Positions 32,437 to 41,489 of a DNA stretch of 64,000 nucleotides are shown here, piece after piece (the stretch's first letter is position 1; every line of letters begins with the position of its first letter). The translations under genes were made by a program, and so were the position numbers. Below the pieces are notes generated by a model, which did not search any database, was not told where the DNA came from, and saw nothing but the letters and a program-made list of their open reading frames with translations. The stretch comes from Flagellimonas eckloniae. Its GTDB lineage: Bacteria; Bacteroidota; Bacteroidia; Flavobacteriales; Flavobacteriaceae. The stretch spans positions 62,001 through 126,000 of the forward strand of contig NZ_LCTZ01000002.1 of assembly GCF_001413955.1 (NCBI RefSeq). Reading direction: 5' to 3'.

Positions 32437-34081
32437 TATCTGTAACGACGACTTTTAGATTGCATTGCGTCTTGTTTAGAATCTTGTCGTCAAAATTATA
32501 TGTAATGGTCCTTGTTTTAGGTTCATACTCCATTAGAATCCACTCCCCGTTAAGGGTTGCACTGTATGAAGCAATGCCACTAAGGTCATCAGAAATCTCC
32601 AGGCTTAAGTAACTGTAATTGCTCAACCACTGTTTTTCTTTAAAATTCTTTGCTTTTATGGTAGGGCCAATACTATCTCTCACCAAAGTATAGGTTCCAA
32701 ATGTGCGTGTGCGTGTTGTAAATGAGGCATCGCGTTTATATGTTTTGGAGTGCAAAGGCTCTTTGTTCTTGCTTAACCGTGCAATGAAAAGTTGTTTTTG
32801 GTCTTCTTTTGAGTATTTGGAAACATCAAAACTGATGGTGAAGTTTCGATGTGCTGCCACACTATTGTCATGAATTGTAACGGTATCCTTGCCTTTTTTC
32901 AGATCAATATAAAAATCCTCATAGAAGGTATTGGCAGGGAAATAGACTTTGGCAGCTTCTAAATCAAAATTATTTGGTTTGTCCGCTAGGATAAAGTCAT
33001 CAGTTTTCGCATCATATTTATTGATTTTCGTATTTTCTTTCTTGCCATCCACAGGAATAATAAGTTTGGTGACATTGTTTTCCACATCAGAGATATTCAA
33101 CTCAACAGTATAAGACAGCCCTTCTTTTATATCTATTTTACCATTATTGTAAAGGGTTTTATAGATGCTTAAATGATTGAAAGGCTCTTTAAAACATTTT
33201 TGTATGCGTTGCCTGAACTTTCCAAAATGGGAATAATCGATTAATGTATTTATATACCTTGATTCTCCAAAGGAAAACGTTTCAAAGTTATATTCCGAAA
33301 ATACTTTTCCGTTTACTATTTGTTTTACGGCATAGACCCCATTTTTGTTTGCGGCCATATCTTGGCGGTCAAATCCATTAAAACCAAAACCAATGGTTCC
33401 AATTGCAGTGACCTTATCCGCTAAAAATGTACCATCGGATTGTTGGGTAAAATTGAGCTGTATCTTTTTTGCACTTTGATTTACGACGGCATTATCAGAT
33501 AGGGGATAAGCAAAAAGCCCAACCAATGACGGATTGGTGGCATCTCGTATGTCATAGCCATAAAGTAGGGGGTTAGTAGGCTTTTCGGTAACACTGCTAC
33601 GTATTTCAAAATGAAGATGTGGCCCGGAAGAACCACCTGTATTTCCTGAATAAGCAATGACGCTACCCTTAGCTACCTTTAGTTCCCCATAATCTGGAAA
33701 AACCTGTACTTCATAGGACTGTTTTTGGTACTGTACTTTTTTTATATAAGCTTCAATTTCAGGACTGAATTTTTTAAGATGTGCATACACGGAGGTATAA
33801 CCATTGGGATGTGCTATATAAATCGCCTTGCCATAACCCCAGTGCGATATCTTTATTCGGGTAATAGTTCCATCAGCAATTGAAAATACCGGTAATCCTT
33901 GCCTTTGTTGGGTTTTGATATCTATTCCTGCATGAAAGTGATTTGAACGTAATTCTCCAAAGGTACCCGCTAAAATTAATGGAATATCCATTGGGGATTG
34001 AAATGCATCCTGTGGGTATTTTTCTTGTGAAGTAAGACATAATGATAGTGAAAATAGGACTCCAAAAAAGTGAAAGCGCAT
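32390..34081 (-). CDS. Secreted M23-family metallopeptidase
   Basis: 563 residues with a signal peptide (MRFHFFGVLFSLSLCLTS). The M23 (LytM) domain occupies about residues 35-175: zinc ligands in HFHAGID and PHLHFEIR, plus YAHLKKFS. The remaining ~390 residues are beta-rich and may be several Ig-like modules (ISDDLSGIASYSATLNGEWI is a cadherin-like strand set). It is probably a periplasmic peptidoglycan endopeptidase. It overlaps the TonB receptor gene, so translation is likely coupled. Confidence 0.9.
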   Translation of the reverse strand: MRFHFFGVLFSLSLCLTSQEKYPQDAFQSPMDIPLILAGTFGELRSNHFHAGIDIKTQQRQGLPVFSIADGTITRIKISHWGYGKAIYIAHPNGYTSVYAHLKKFSPEIEAYIKKVQYQKQSYEVQVFPDYGELKVAKGSVIAYSGNTGGSSGPHLHFEIRSSVTEKPTNPLLYGYDIRDATNPSLVGLFAYPLSDNAVVNQSAKKIQLNFTQQSDGTFLADKVTAIGTIGFGFNGFDRQDMAANKNGVYAVKQIVNGKVFSEYNFETFSFGESRYINTLIDYSHFGKFRQRIQKCFKEPFNHLSIYKTLYNNGKIDIKEGLSYTVELNISDVENNVTKLIIPVDGKKENTKINKYDAKTDDFILADKPNNFDLEAAKVYFPANTFYEDFYIDLKKGKDTVTIHDNSVAAHRNFTISFDVSKYSKEDQKQLFIARLSKNKEPLHSKTYKRDASFTTRTRTFGTYTLVRDSIGPTIKAKNFKEKQWLSNYSYLSLEISDDLSGIASYSATLNGEWILMEYEPKTRTITYNFDDKILNKTQCNLKVVVTDNVGNSNVFERTFFKK

Positions 34082-34193
34082 ATCTGGGTTTATAATTACT
34101 TACGAAAATAACCAATGTTTTGATTTGGAAAGGCTTTTTTACAAAGCTTTAAAAGAGCAGTAAGGTTCACTTTGAGAATAAATCCTAAAAGTA

Positions 34194-34224
34194 TTGCGAG
34201 GTTAAACAAGGTTGGTTAACTTTG
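34194..34224 (+). promoter_or_regulatory. Promoter of the coiled-coil protein-zapA unit
   Basis: TTG (34194-34196), a 20-bp spacer and TAACTTTG (34217-34224) match the Bacteroidota -33/-7 pattern. Transcription would begin near 34231, about 18 nt before the ATG at 34249. Confidence 0.58.
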
Positions 34225-34248
34225 TGTAATACGCATTGTTGTTTGCAT

Positions 34249-34539
34249 ATGGGCGAACTAGTTGAGATTGTTGATTCTTTGGAAAATAAGGTAAGCAAGC
34301 TTTTGCACAAGTTAGAATTGTTGCATCATGCCAATTCCAAATTAAAAGAGGAGTTGAACCTTGCAAAGGAGGAAAACCAACTTAAACAGAACGTCGTTTT
34401 AGAATGGGAAGACAAATACAATTCCCTAAAAATGGCAAACACGATGCTGGGTAGTAATACAAGTAAAACAGAAGCTAAGCTTAAGATAAATACATTGATT
34501 CGCGAACTTGATGTTTGCATTGCCAAACTTGCGGATTAG
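34249..34539 (+). CDS. Short coiled-coil protein upstream of zapA
   Basis: 96 residues from the ATG at 34249; an upstream TTG at 34222 lies inside the predicted -7 box and is discarded. Nearly the whole chain is a heptad-rich coiled coil (VDSLENKVSKLLHKLELLHH, SKLKEELNLAKEENQLKQ). No signal peptide or membrane helix. It is 14 bp before zapA and shares its promoter. The size and position suggest a division-associated partner of ZapA, comparable in shape to ZapB, but I see no sequence match to ZapB, so that is inference. Confidence 0.72.
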   Translation: MGELVEIVDSLENKVSKLLHKLELLHHANSKLKEELNLAKEENQLKQNVVLEWEDKYNSLKMANTMLGSNTSKTEAKLKINTLIRELDVCIAKLAD

Positions 34540-34553
34540 GTTGTAAACTAAAT

Positions 34554-34847
34554 ATGGAGGAGAAGCTCAAAATAAAGCTTTCCATTGCAGATAGGGTATA
34601 TCCATTGACGATAGACCCCAAACAAGAGGAAGGTTTACGTAAAGCGGCCAAAAACATTGATAATTTGGCCAAAAAATTTGAGCAAAACTATGCTGTACGG
34701 GATAAACAAGATGTTTTGGCTATGTGTGCCCTTCAATTTGCATCTAAAATTGAGCAAGGCGGACTAGATCAATCGGAAAATACCAAAGCAGCATTTGAGC
34801 GTTTAAGAGCTCTAGATGATTTGGTACATTCTAAGCTTGGCGAATAA
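34554..34847 (+). CDS. zapA: Cell division protein ZapA
   Basis: 97 residues from the ATG at 34554. ZapA binds and bundles FtsZ filaments at midcell. The N-terminal globular part (KLKIKLSIADRVYPLTIDPK, EEGLRKAAKNID) and the following coiled coil (AVRDKQDVLAMCALQFASKI) match the family. The neighbour order zapA - 6S RNA is the same as in E. coli, which supports both calls. Transcribed from the promoter at 34194-34224. Confidence 0.88.
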   Translation: MEEKLKIKLSIADRVYPLTIDPKQEEGLRKAAKNIDNLAKKFEQNYAVRDKQDVLAMCALQFASKIEQGGLDQSENTKAAFERLRALDDLVHSKLGE

Positions 34848-34871
34848 GTTCTTTTAAATAAAATATCGTTA

Positions 34872-35045
34872 CTGCCCACATTGGTAATTATTTTTTGACA
34901 AACTCAACACTATTATATTTGAAAAGGGTGAGTTTAAGTTGTAAAAGCGGGCCCTACCTGTATAGGGATTCTTGAGCAGCTTGTTAGCCCTAAACCTGTA
35001 ATTTGGAGTTTGTACAAAACTTCGGCTAATGTGGGCTTTTTTTTT
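34872..35045 (+). ncRNA. ssrS: 6S-like RNA (6S-Flavo type) with intrinsic terminator
   Basis: 6S RNA binds the housekeeping RNA polymerase as a promoter mimic. The 215-bp gap between zapA and rny folds into one long hairpin: GCCCACATT (34874-34882) pairs with AATGTGGGC (35028-35036), followed by nine T (35037-35045). Further in, ACAAACTC (34898-34905) pairs with GAGTTTGT (35006-35013), and the apical part has CCCTA…TAGGG. The regions between the stems stay open and would form the central bubble. Size (about 170 nt), single-hairpin form, T-run and the zapA synteny fit the flavobacterial 6S class. The ends are estimates. Confidence 0.78.
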
Positions 35046-35062
35046 AACCAAACATAATCAAC

Positions 35063-36634
35063 ATGGATAATACTATTATAATTGTTGTAGCTGCTGTTGT
35101 TGGGTTGGCAATAGGTTTTGTAATTGCCAAAATGATGGAGAAGGGCAAAGCTTCAAAAACTATTTCCAATGCCAAAAAGGAAGTTGCCGATATCATAAAA
35201 CAGGCAAACAAAGAAGGAGAAAACATAAAAAAAGACAAAATATTTCAGGCCAAGGAGCGATTCTTGGAATTAAAAGCTGAACATGAAAAAGTAATCATAA
35301 ATAAGGATAAGAAGATAGCCGAGGCGGAAAAGCGTACAAGAGATAAAGAATCCCAGATCAGCAATGAGCTTGCTAAGAATAAAAAGCTTAATGAACAATT
35401 ACAATCGCAGATAAAGGAGGTAAGCCATAAAAGTGAAATTCTTGACAAAAAATATTCGGAAACTGAAAAATTACATAAAAGTCAGGTTCAGCAATTAGAA
35501 GTAATATCTGGCCTTTCTGCTGAAGATGCCAAAAGCCAATTGTTGGAATCGCTAAAGGAAACTGCAAAGACAGATGCAATGGCCTATCTTCAAAGCACTT
35601 TGGAAGAAACCAAACTGACTGCCCAACAAGAAGCCCGTAAAATAGTCATTAATACCATTCAACGAATAGGGACAGAGGAAGCTGTTGAGAATTGTGTTTC
35701 TGTATTCAATTTAGAATCGGATGATGTTAAAGGCCGAATCATAGGTCGTGAAGGTCGAAATATTCGTGCTTTGGAATCTGCTACAGGAGTTGAAATTATT
35801 GTGGATGACACTCCAGAAGCAATAATTCTTTCTTGTTTTGATTCCGTTAGAAGAGAAGTGGCCAGACTTTCCTTGCACCGTTTGGTTACTGATGGTAGAA
35901 TTCATCCTGCCCGTATCGAAGAGATCGTTAAAAAGACGGAAAAACAAATCAACGAAGAAATTGTTGAGATTGGCAAGCGCACTGTTATTGATTTGGGAAT
36001 CCATGGCTTGCACCCAGAGCTGATAAAGGCTGTTGGTCGCATGAAATATCGTTCTTCCTATGGTCAAAATCTATTACAACACTCAAGAGAAGTTGCAAAA
36101 CTTTGCGGTGTTATGGCTGCTGAATTGGGATTAAATCCTAAGATTGCCAAACGTGCTGGTTTGCTACACGATATTGGAAAAGTACCCAATTCTGAAGTGG
36201 AAGTTGAAACACCACATGCCATTCTTGGAATGCAATGGGCGCAAAAATATGGTGAAAAGAAGGAAGTTTGTAATGCTATTGGGGCCCACCACGACGAGAT
36301 TGAGATGAACACATTGATTTCCCCTATAGTACAGGTTTGCGATGCCATTAGTGGTGCGCGTCCAGGTGCAAGAAGACAGGTGTTGGATTCGTATATACAG
36401 CGTTTAAAGGACTTAGAGGATATTGCATTTGGATTCAATGGGGTTCAAAAGGCATATGCAATACAGGCTGGTAGAGAACTTCGTGTAATTGTAGAAAGTG
36501 AAAAAGTGAGTGACGATAAAGCCGCTGAACTCTCTTTTGAGATATCGCAGAAAATCCAAACAGATATGACCTACCCAGGGCAGGTGAAAGTCACCGTAAT
36601 TCGGGAGACCAGATCGGTGAATGTTGCTAAATAG
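35063..36634 (+). CDS. rny: Ribonuclease Y
   Basis: A membrane-anchored endoribonuclease that starts mRNA decay. 523 residues: an N-terminal transmembrane anchor ([20 protein letters not shown]), a long coiled coil (about 30-170), a KH domain with [20 protein letters not shown], and an HD domain with [10 protein letters not shown] and AHHDEIE. Length and order are as in the family. It starts 18 bp after the 6S terminator T-run, so it needs read-through or its own promoter inside the 6S region. Just after the stop is the perfect palindrome TGATAATTATCA (36640-36651). Confidence 0.96.
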   Translation: MDNTIIIVVAAVVGLAIGFVIAKMMEKGKASKTISNAKKEVADIIKQANKEGENIKKDKIFQAKERFLELKAEHEKVIINKDKKIAEAEKRTRDKESQISNELAKNKKLNEQLQSQIKEVSHKSEILDKKYSETEKLHKSQVQQLEVISGLSAEDAKSQLLESLKETAKTDAMAYLQSTLEETKLTAQQEARKIVINTIQRIGTEEAVENCVSVFNLESDDVKGRIIGREGRNIRALESATGVEIIVDDTPEAIILSCFDSVRREVARLSLHRLVTDGRIHPARIEEIVKKTEKQINEEIVEIGKRTVIDLGIHGLHPELIKAVGRMKYRSSYGQNLLQHSREVAKLCGVMAAELGLNPKIAKRAGLLHDIGKVPNSEVEVETPHAILGMQWAQKYGEKKEVCNAIGAHHDEIEMNTLISPIVQVCDAISGARPGARRQVLDSYIQRLKDLEDIAFGFNGVQKAYAIQAGRELRVIVESEKVSDDKAAELSFEISQKIQTDMTYPGQVKVTVIRETRSVNVAK

Positions 36635-36682
36635 TATACTGATAATTATCATGCTTTTATAGAAGAGAACGGGCTAACTTCA

Positions 36683-36704
36683 TTGATAGATTAAAAACTA
36701 TCAA
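36683..36704 (+). promoter_or_regulatory. Hairpin immediately before the CBS gene
   Basis: TTGATAG (36683-36689) and CTATCAA (36698-36704) form a perfect seven-pair stem with an 8-nt A-rich loop. The stem ends 2 bp before the ATG at 36707, so it could hinder translation start or be a dyad operator. No T-run follows, so it is not a terminator. Confidence 0.35.
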
Positions 36705-36706
36705 AC

Positions 36707-37126
36707 ATGAAAAAGCGAGTACCTGTTTCTGAAATAATGACCAAGGATTTGGTTACCCTAACCGTCAATGATGATTTAGTAACTGCCGAGGAGGTTTTTA
36801 AAAAGCATAACATAAGACATATCCCCATAGTTGATGGAAATACAATTATCGGTATGTTGAGTTATACAGACCTTTTACGGATAAGTTTTGCAGATGCTGT
36901 GGATGAACATGAACAAACCGTGGACACCATGGTATACAATATGTTCACCATTTCACAAGTAATGGCAAGAGATGTTATAAGTGTACCATCCAATACTACA
37001 ATAAAAGAGGTGGCCCAGTTTTTAGCGCAAAAAGAATTTCATGCTTTACCCATTGTAGATGATGGAAAATTATTGGGTTTGGTTACCACTACAGATTTAA
37101 TCAATTATTTACTTGGGTTGTATTGA
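36707..37126 (+). CDS. Stand-alone tandem CBS-domain protein
   Basis: 139 residues, just two CBS motifs (about 8-62: VSEIMTKDLVTLTVNDDLVT…HIPIVDGNTIIGMLSYTDLL; and 80-135: VMARDVISVPSNTTIKEVAQ…HALPIVDDGKLLGLVTTTDL). CBS pairs bind adenine nucleotides and act as energy sensors. With no effector domain fused, it must act in trans. It is 72 bp after rny and 193 bp before the nucleotidyltransferase-GHMP gene. Confidence 0.9.
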   Translation: MKKRVPVSEIMTKDLVTLTVNDDLVTAEEVFKKHNIRHIPIVDGNTIIGMLSYTDLLRISFADAVDEHEQTVDTMVYNMFTISQVMARDVISVPSNTTIKEVAQFLAQKEFHALPIVDDGKLLGLVTTTDLINYLLGLY

Positions 37127-37227
37127 TGCTTTTTAATTCAAATATCTAACTCTTCTCATCTTTCTATATCCAAAACTTGGGTCTAATAGACCCATAATCC
37201 AAGAAATTTGTCTTTATACGATATTAG

Positions 37228-37257
37228 TTGTTAGGTTCTTTTTAATGAAATATTTTG
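37228..37257 (+). promoter_or_regulatory. Candidate promoter of the nucleotidyltransferase-GHMP gene
   Basis: TTG (37228-37230), 19 bp, then ATATTTTG (37250-37257), which matches the -7 box except for the first two bases. It lies 62 bp before the ATG at 37320. Upstream, TGGGTCT-AAT-AGACCCA (37178-37194) is a perfect short dyad without a T-run and might be an operator. Confidence 0.35.
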
Positions 37258-37319
37258 CCTCCAATTGTTTTATAAGAATTGTTTAGGAAAACTAAACTTC
37301 CATCAAAATTAAATTGGTA

Positions 37320-38471
37320 ATGAATAAAAAGGTATTTGTATCTGGCTGTTTTGATATGTTACACAGCGGTCATGTGGCTTTTTTTAAAGAAGCGGCATCA
37401 TATGGTGACCTGTATGTTGGAATAGGTTCAGATTCTACCATAGAAGAATTAAAAGGTAGACAAACCATAAATTCAGAACAGGAAAGACTCTATTTGATAA
37501 ATGCCATAAAATATGTAAAAGAGGCTTTTGTCAATAAGGGTTCAGGAATTTTAGATTTTGAAGATGACCTCAAAGAACTTAAACCAGATTATTTTGTTGT
37601 GAATGAAGATGGCTTCTCACCTGCAAAGGAAGAGTTGTGCAATACCTTAAACATTGAACTAAAAAACCTAAAGCGGGTTCCAGATGCAGGACTTCCTCCG
37701 CGATCAACAACCGCAATACGATCTGCCGGAAACTGTTCTTTACCCTATAGGATAGACTTGGCAGGTACATGGATAGATCAGCCCTATGTTTCAAAATATA
37801 ACCCAGGTTGGGCCATCACTTTATCATTGGAACCTATTATAGAATACAATGAACGATGTGGTATGTCCACTTCGACCAGAAATGCGGCAAAAAAAATATG
37901 GCCTTATTATCTACCAATGGAAAAACCGGAAAAACTGGCCGAAATACTTTTTAAGTTTGAAAACACACCGGGCTCAACACTAATTTCTGGAGCACAAGAT
38001 TCAATTGGTATATGTATGCCTGGACTGGTTAGACATTATTATGATAATGAATATTGGCCCCTTAAATTTGAATCCATTCATTCTGAATCAATACTTTCTT
38101 GGCTCGAAGATCATATTTATATGGTGATGTTATGGCCACGGGAACCGGGTCTTGATCTTTTAAAGGAAACATATATTAATGAAGAAAATGTAAAATCCCT
38201 TGCAAATGCTGCCGATGAGGTATGGGAAGCTATTAAAAAGAAGGATTTGGAAAAATTCGCTAAAGGGTTTTTAAAATCCTTTAATGCACAAACTACAATG
38301 TTCCCTGCTATGGTTAATGACAGGGTTAATGCAGAAATTGCAAAGTATAAAGAAAAGACCCTTGCATGGAAGTTGGCAGGAGCTGGAGGTGGCGGTTATT
38401 TACTTTTGGTTTCTGATGAGCCCATAGACGGTGCAATGCGCATAAATATTCGAAGAAAGGAGGTTTTATAA
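37320..38471 (+). CDS. Bifunctional-type cytidylyltransferase-like / GHMP kinase-like fusion protein
   Basis: 383 residues from the ATG at 37320 (a TTG two codons earlier is rejected). The N-terminal half (1-~125) is a nucleotidyltransferase of the cytidylyltransferase superfamily: GCFDMLHSGHVAFF with the HxGH motif at 15-18. The C-terminal half (~140-383) looks like a GHMP-type sugar kinase: YRIDLAGTWIDQP at 143-155, GAQDSIGI near 224, and motif III LAGAGGGGYLLL at 352-363. The usual phosphate loop P-x3-GLGSS is replaced by GMSTST (181-186). The pairing suggests a two-step sugar activation (kinase then nucleotide transfer). The substrate cannot be named. It has a gene of its own, with no sugar pathway neighbours. 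Confidence 0.8.
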   Translation: MNKKVFVSGCFDMLHSGHVAFFKEAASYGDLYVGIGSDSTIEELKGRQTINSEQERLYLINAIKYVKEAFVNKGSGILDFEDDLKELKPDYFVVNEDGFSPAKEELCNTLNIELKNLKRVPDAGLPPRSTTAIRSAGNCSLPYRIDLAGTWIDQPYVSKYNPGWAITLSLEPIIEYNERCGMSTSTRNAAKKIWPYYLPMEKPEKLAEILFKFENTPGSTLISGAQDSIGICMPGLVRHYYDNEYWPLKFESIHSESILSWLEDHIYMVMLWPREPGLDLLKETYINEENVKSLANAADEVWEAIKKKDLEKFAKGFLKSFNAQTTMFPAMVNDRVNAEIAKYKEKTLAWKLAGAGGGGYLLLVSDEPIDGAMRINIRRKEVL

Positions 38472-38547
38472 TTCTCTATTCTCTTTAGATAATCTAATTA
38501 AAAACAATTTATATTCTGAATGAGGAAGGAAGTTGTGCCAATTTCAA

Positions 38548-40593
38548 TTATTCTTCTTCTGCAGAGGCCTCTTCCTCTTTGTTAAGGTTGTTTTTAAGAA
38601 TATTCAACTTTTTCAACTTGGCTTGCCAAGTTTCTAGAGATTCTTTATGCTTATCTATATTTTTTATAACTTCCCTTACTACCGGATTATCTTCTGAAGC
38701 GTGTGAGAAAAATTGAAGATTGTTTTCCAGCTGTCTTATTTCAGCTTTACTTTCATCTATTTTTCTGCGGATAAAAATGCGTTCATTTCCAATGGCAATA
38801 TCACTATCGGATTTTGCCAATTCCTGCATTTTATCCCCATACTTTAAGAGCTCGGATTCTTGTCTGCTTACCCCTAATTTTCTAAGTAACGCATCTACAA
38901 TTTTGTTGAACTTACCATTGATGTGCCTTTTGTTGTAGGGGATTCGACCAAGTGTCTTCCATTCTGACATAAACTTTTTCAGAGTTGCAAGATCTTTTTC
39001 CGTATTACCAGTTAATTGAAATGATTTTAATCGTTCCAAACATGCATTTTTCTTTTCAAAATTCTCATATTCTCCCTTTTGAGCTTCGTTTTTCTCTGCA
39101 TGCAGTTGGTCAAAATAGTGGTTACATGCAGTTTTGAATTCATTCCAAATTTTATCTGAATACCTTCTGGGTACATGGCCTATTTTTTTCCATTCACTTT
39201 GTATACGTTTCATTTCTGGAGTAGCCATTTCTCGATCATCACTATCTTTAAGGGCAAGGGCAAGTTCAAGCAATGCTTTTTTCTTTTCCAGATTTTCTAG
39301 TTGTTCCTTTTTTTGATTTTTGTAAAAGGAATTCTTATTTCTATTGAATGTACGAACAGCATCCTTAAATGCACTCCAAGTTTGCTCATTCACTTTTTGT
39401 GGTACTTTCCCAGCCTTGAAAAAAGTATCCCGTAAAACCTCCACTTCTTTTATCTGTTGTTGGAGCGCCCTATGATTATTTGTCACATTATTGGCTATGG
39501 ATAATATTGAGGTTATAACTTCTTCTTTTTTTTCTAGATTCTTTTCATAGACCTTTTCCATCTCTTGGTAGTGCTCCTGTCTACGTTGGTGCATGGCCTT
39601 TGTTGCATTACTAAACCGTCCCCAAACTTCTTCGCGTTGTTCTTTGGCAACAGGTCCAATATCCTCTTTCCAAATTTTATGAAGCGTCTGTAGTTCGCGA
39701 AAGGCTTTTCCAAGGTCTGGTTCATTGGCCAATGCTTCAGCTCGCTCAACCAATTTTAATTTTTCTTCAAGGTTGTGTTTAAAATCTAAATCGCGAAGTT
39801 CTCGGTTAAGATGCAAAAAATCATAAAAGATTTCCATGTGATGGTGATATGTTCGCCATACATCATTATAGCTATTTCGGGGAACAGGACCCGCATTACG
39901 CCAATTTTCTTGTAACTCCTTAAAATTTTTGTAGGTGGTGTTAATATCCTCATCAACGTTTACAAGACCCTTCAATTGCTCGATTATTTCCAATCGCTTT
40001 TGAAGATTACTTTTAAGGTTTTGTTCCAGTTGCTTATAATACTGATCTCGTTTTTCTCTAAACTCAGAAAAAACCTCATTAAATTGTCTTTTCGAAACTG
40101 AATTGTACCTAAAATCTATTTCATTTCCACCAGAGGCAATAAACTCCTCTTTTTTATGCTCTAAAAATTCTTGGAACTTCTGATCAAATTCGTATTTAAT
40201 GGAGCTTACATGCTTACTTATTGCTTGGACTTTTTCATTTTTGACCAAACGTTGTAGTTCGCCCACCAAGTTTTCCAGCGACATAGCATGATAGTCCAAC
40301 ATAGGGATATGATGCCTTTTTTGATTGTCAACATCTTCTGCATCTTCCGCATTGGACTCTTCAATTTCTTCTATTACCCTATCGGATTCCTCGGATTTTG
40401 GACTGTCTTCACCAGTTTTTTCCTCCGAATTATCTTCGGTTGCTGTAATGGGAGACTCTATATTTTCTTGCACAGCAGCCTCGGACGTATTGGGTTCAGA
40501 AATGGGGCTTTCTTCCAATGGTGTTTTCGTTGTGTCCACGTTATGCTCAGTGCCACCTTCAGTTTCCTGAAGTTTTTGTTCATTTTCCTGCAT
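38548..40593 (-). CDS. DUF349 domain protein
   Basis: 681 residues. An acidic, low-complexity N-terminus (about 1-95, rich in Glu, Ser and Thr) is followed by a highly helical region with at least five repeats of about 75 residues, each with a W-K/N-x-A/G core (FKELQENWRNAGPVPRNSYN; LHKIWKEDIGPVAKEQREEV; RIQSEWKKIGHVPRRYSDKI; FMSEWKTLGRIPYNKRHING). A final coiled coil closes the protein. DUF349 is conserved in Bacteroidota with no settled role. TACTTTTG at 40662-40669 is a full match to the -7 box, 69 bp before the ATG. Confidence 0.88.
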   Translation of the reverse strand: MQENEQKLQETEGGTEHNVDTTKTPLEESPISEPNTSEAAVQENIESPITATEDNSEEKTGEDSPKSEESDRVIEEIEESNAEDAEDVDNQKRHHIPMLDYHAMSLENLVGELQRLVKNEKVQAISKHVSSIKYEFDQKFQEFLEHKKEEFIASGGNEIDFRYNSVSKRQFNEVFSEFREKRDQYYKQLEQNLKSNLQKRLEIIEQLKGLVNVDEDINTTYKNFKELQENWRNAGPVPRNSYNDVWRTYHHHMEIFYDFLHLNRELRDLDFKHNLEEKLKLVERAEALANEPDLGKAFRELQTLHKIWKEDIGPVAKEQREEVWGRFSNATKAMHQRRQEHYQEMEKVYEKNLEKKEEVITSILSIANNVTNNHRALQQQIKEVEVLRDTFFKAGKVPQKVNEQTWSAFKDAVRTFNRNKNSFYKNQKKEQLENLEKKKALLELALALKDSDDREMATPEMKRIQSEWKKIGHVPRRYSDKIWNEFKTACNHYFDQLHAEKNEAQKGEYENFEKKNACLERLKSFQLTGNTEKDLATLKKFMSEWKTLGRIPYNKRHINGKFNKIVDALLRKLGVSRQESELLKYGDKMQELAKSDSDIAIGNERIFIRRKIDESKAEIRQLENNLQFFSHASEDNPVVREVIKNIDKHKESLETWQAKLKKLNILKNNLNKEEEASAEEE

Positions 40594-40730
40594 GAGTAGT
40601 TTCTTTTCCTTTTTGGATTGATGATAATTATAGCCAAGTTAGCAACTAAATCGGCCAATAACAAAAGTAGCAATTCTTCTTTTGTTTAAGTATTGCTTTG
40701 TGCGTATTGGTCAAAACTGTTTACTACTTG

Positions 40731-41489
40731 CTATTTTTCACTGGAATTCCAAATTTCCCATGACTTCTCTGCTTGTAACTCTAACATTTTCAGTCCATTA
40801 CAGATAGTTGCATTTTTTTCCTTACCAGCTGCCAAAAACGACGTTATTTCTGGATTATAGATAAGATCAAACAAAAAGTGTTTTTTTCCAAGATAGGAGT
40901 ACGGTATAGGCGGTTTTTCATCAATATCAGGATAAGTGCCCAAAGGAGTACAATTTACTATGAGTGTATGTTCCTCAATGATTTTCTGGTTTAATTCTTC
41001 GTAAGTGAACTGATTTTTCTTTTTGGTCCTAGAAACGTAGGTATGTTCAATTCCCAATTCACCCAAAACAAAGCGGATAGCTTTTGATGCCCCCCCTGTT
41101 CCAAGAATAAGAGCTTTGGTATGATGAGGTTTTAGTAAAGGCTCCATGGATTTTTGAAAACCAAAGGCATCTGTATTGTATCCTTTTAGGCCATTCTGTG
41201 TGAACTTTACCGTATTTACAGCACCAATTTTTTCCGCTTTTGGGTCCAAATGGGATAGATATGGAATTACTTGCTCTTTATAGGGAATAGTAACATTGAT
41301 TCCCTTAATATTTTTTTGTGCGATTATGGCTTCAAATCGTGAAATTGTCGGAATATCAAAGTTCTCATAACTGTGATTGACCATTCCAGCATCTTCGAAT
41401 TTTTTTGTGAAATAGGCTTGGGAAAAAGAATATGAAATTTCCTTACCTAGCAGGCCGTACCTGTTTTCTTTCTTTTCTATTTTTTCCAT
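40731..41489 (-). CDS. aroE: Shikimate dehydrogenase
   Basis: Reduces 3-dehydroshikimate with NADPH in aromatic amino acid synthesis. 252 residues: GLLGKEISYSFSQAYF (shikimate site), VTIPYKEQVIPYL with the catalytic Lys, NTVKF and YNTDAFGF, and the nucleotide loop LGTGGASKAI. The start overlaps the DUF368 gene by 47 bp, so expression is coupled to it. Last gene of the operon that starts upstream with the OstA-like protein. Confidence 0.93.
   Translation of the reverse strand: MEKIEKKENRYGLLGKEISYSFSQAYFTKKFEDAGMVNHSYENFDIPTISRFEAIIAQKNIKGINVTIPYKEQVIPYLSHLDPKAEKIGAVNTVKFTQNGLKGYNTDAFGFQKSMEPLLKPHHTKALILGTGGASKAIRFVLGELGIEHTYVSRTKKKNQFTYEELNQKIIEEHTLIVNCTPLGTYPDIDEKPPIPYSYLGKKHFLFDLIYNPEITSFLAAGKEKNATICNGLKMLELQAEKSWEIWNSSEK

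Noticed and set aside
37178..37194. TGGGTCT-AAT-AGACCCA as a terminator of the CBS gene
   Set aside because: The loop is only three bases and no T-run follows on either strand; an operator-like dyad is as likely.
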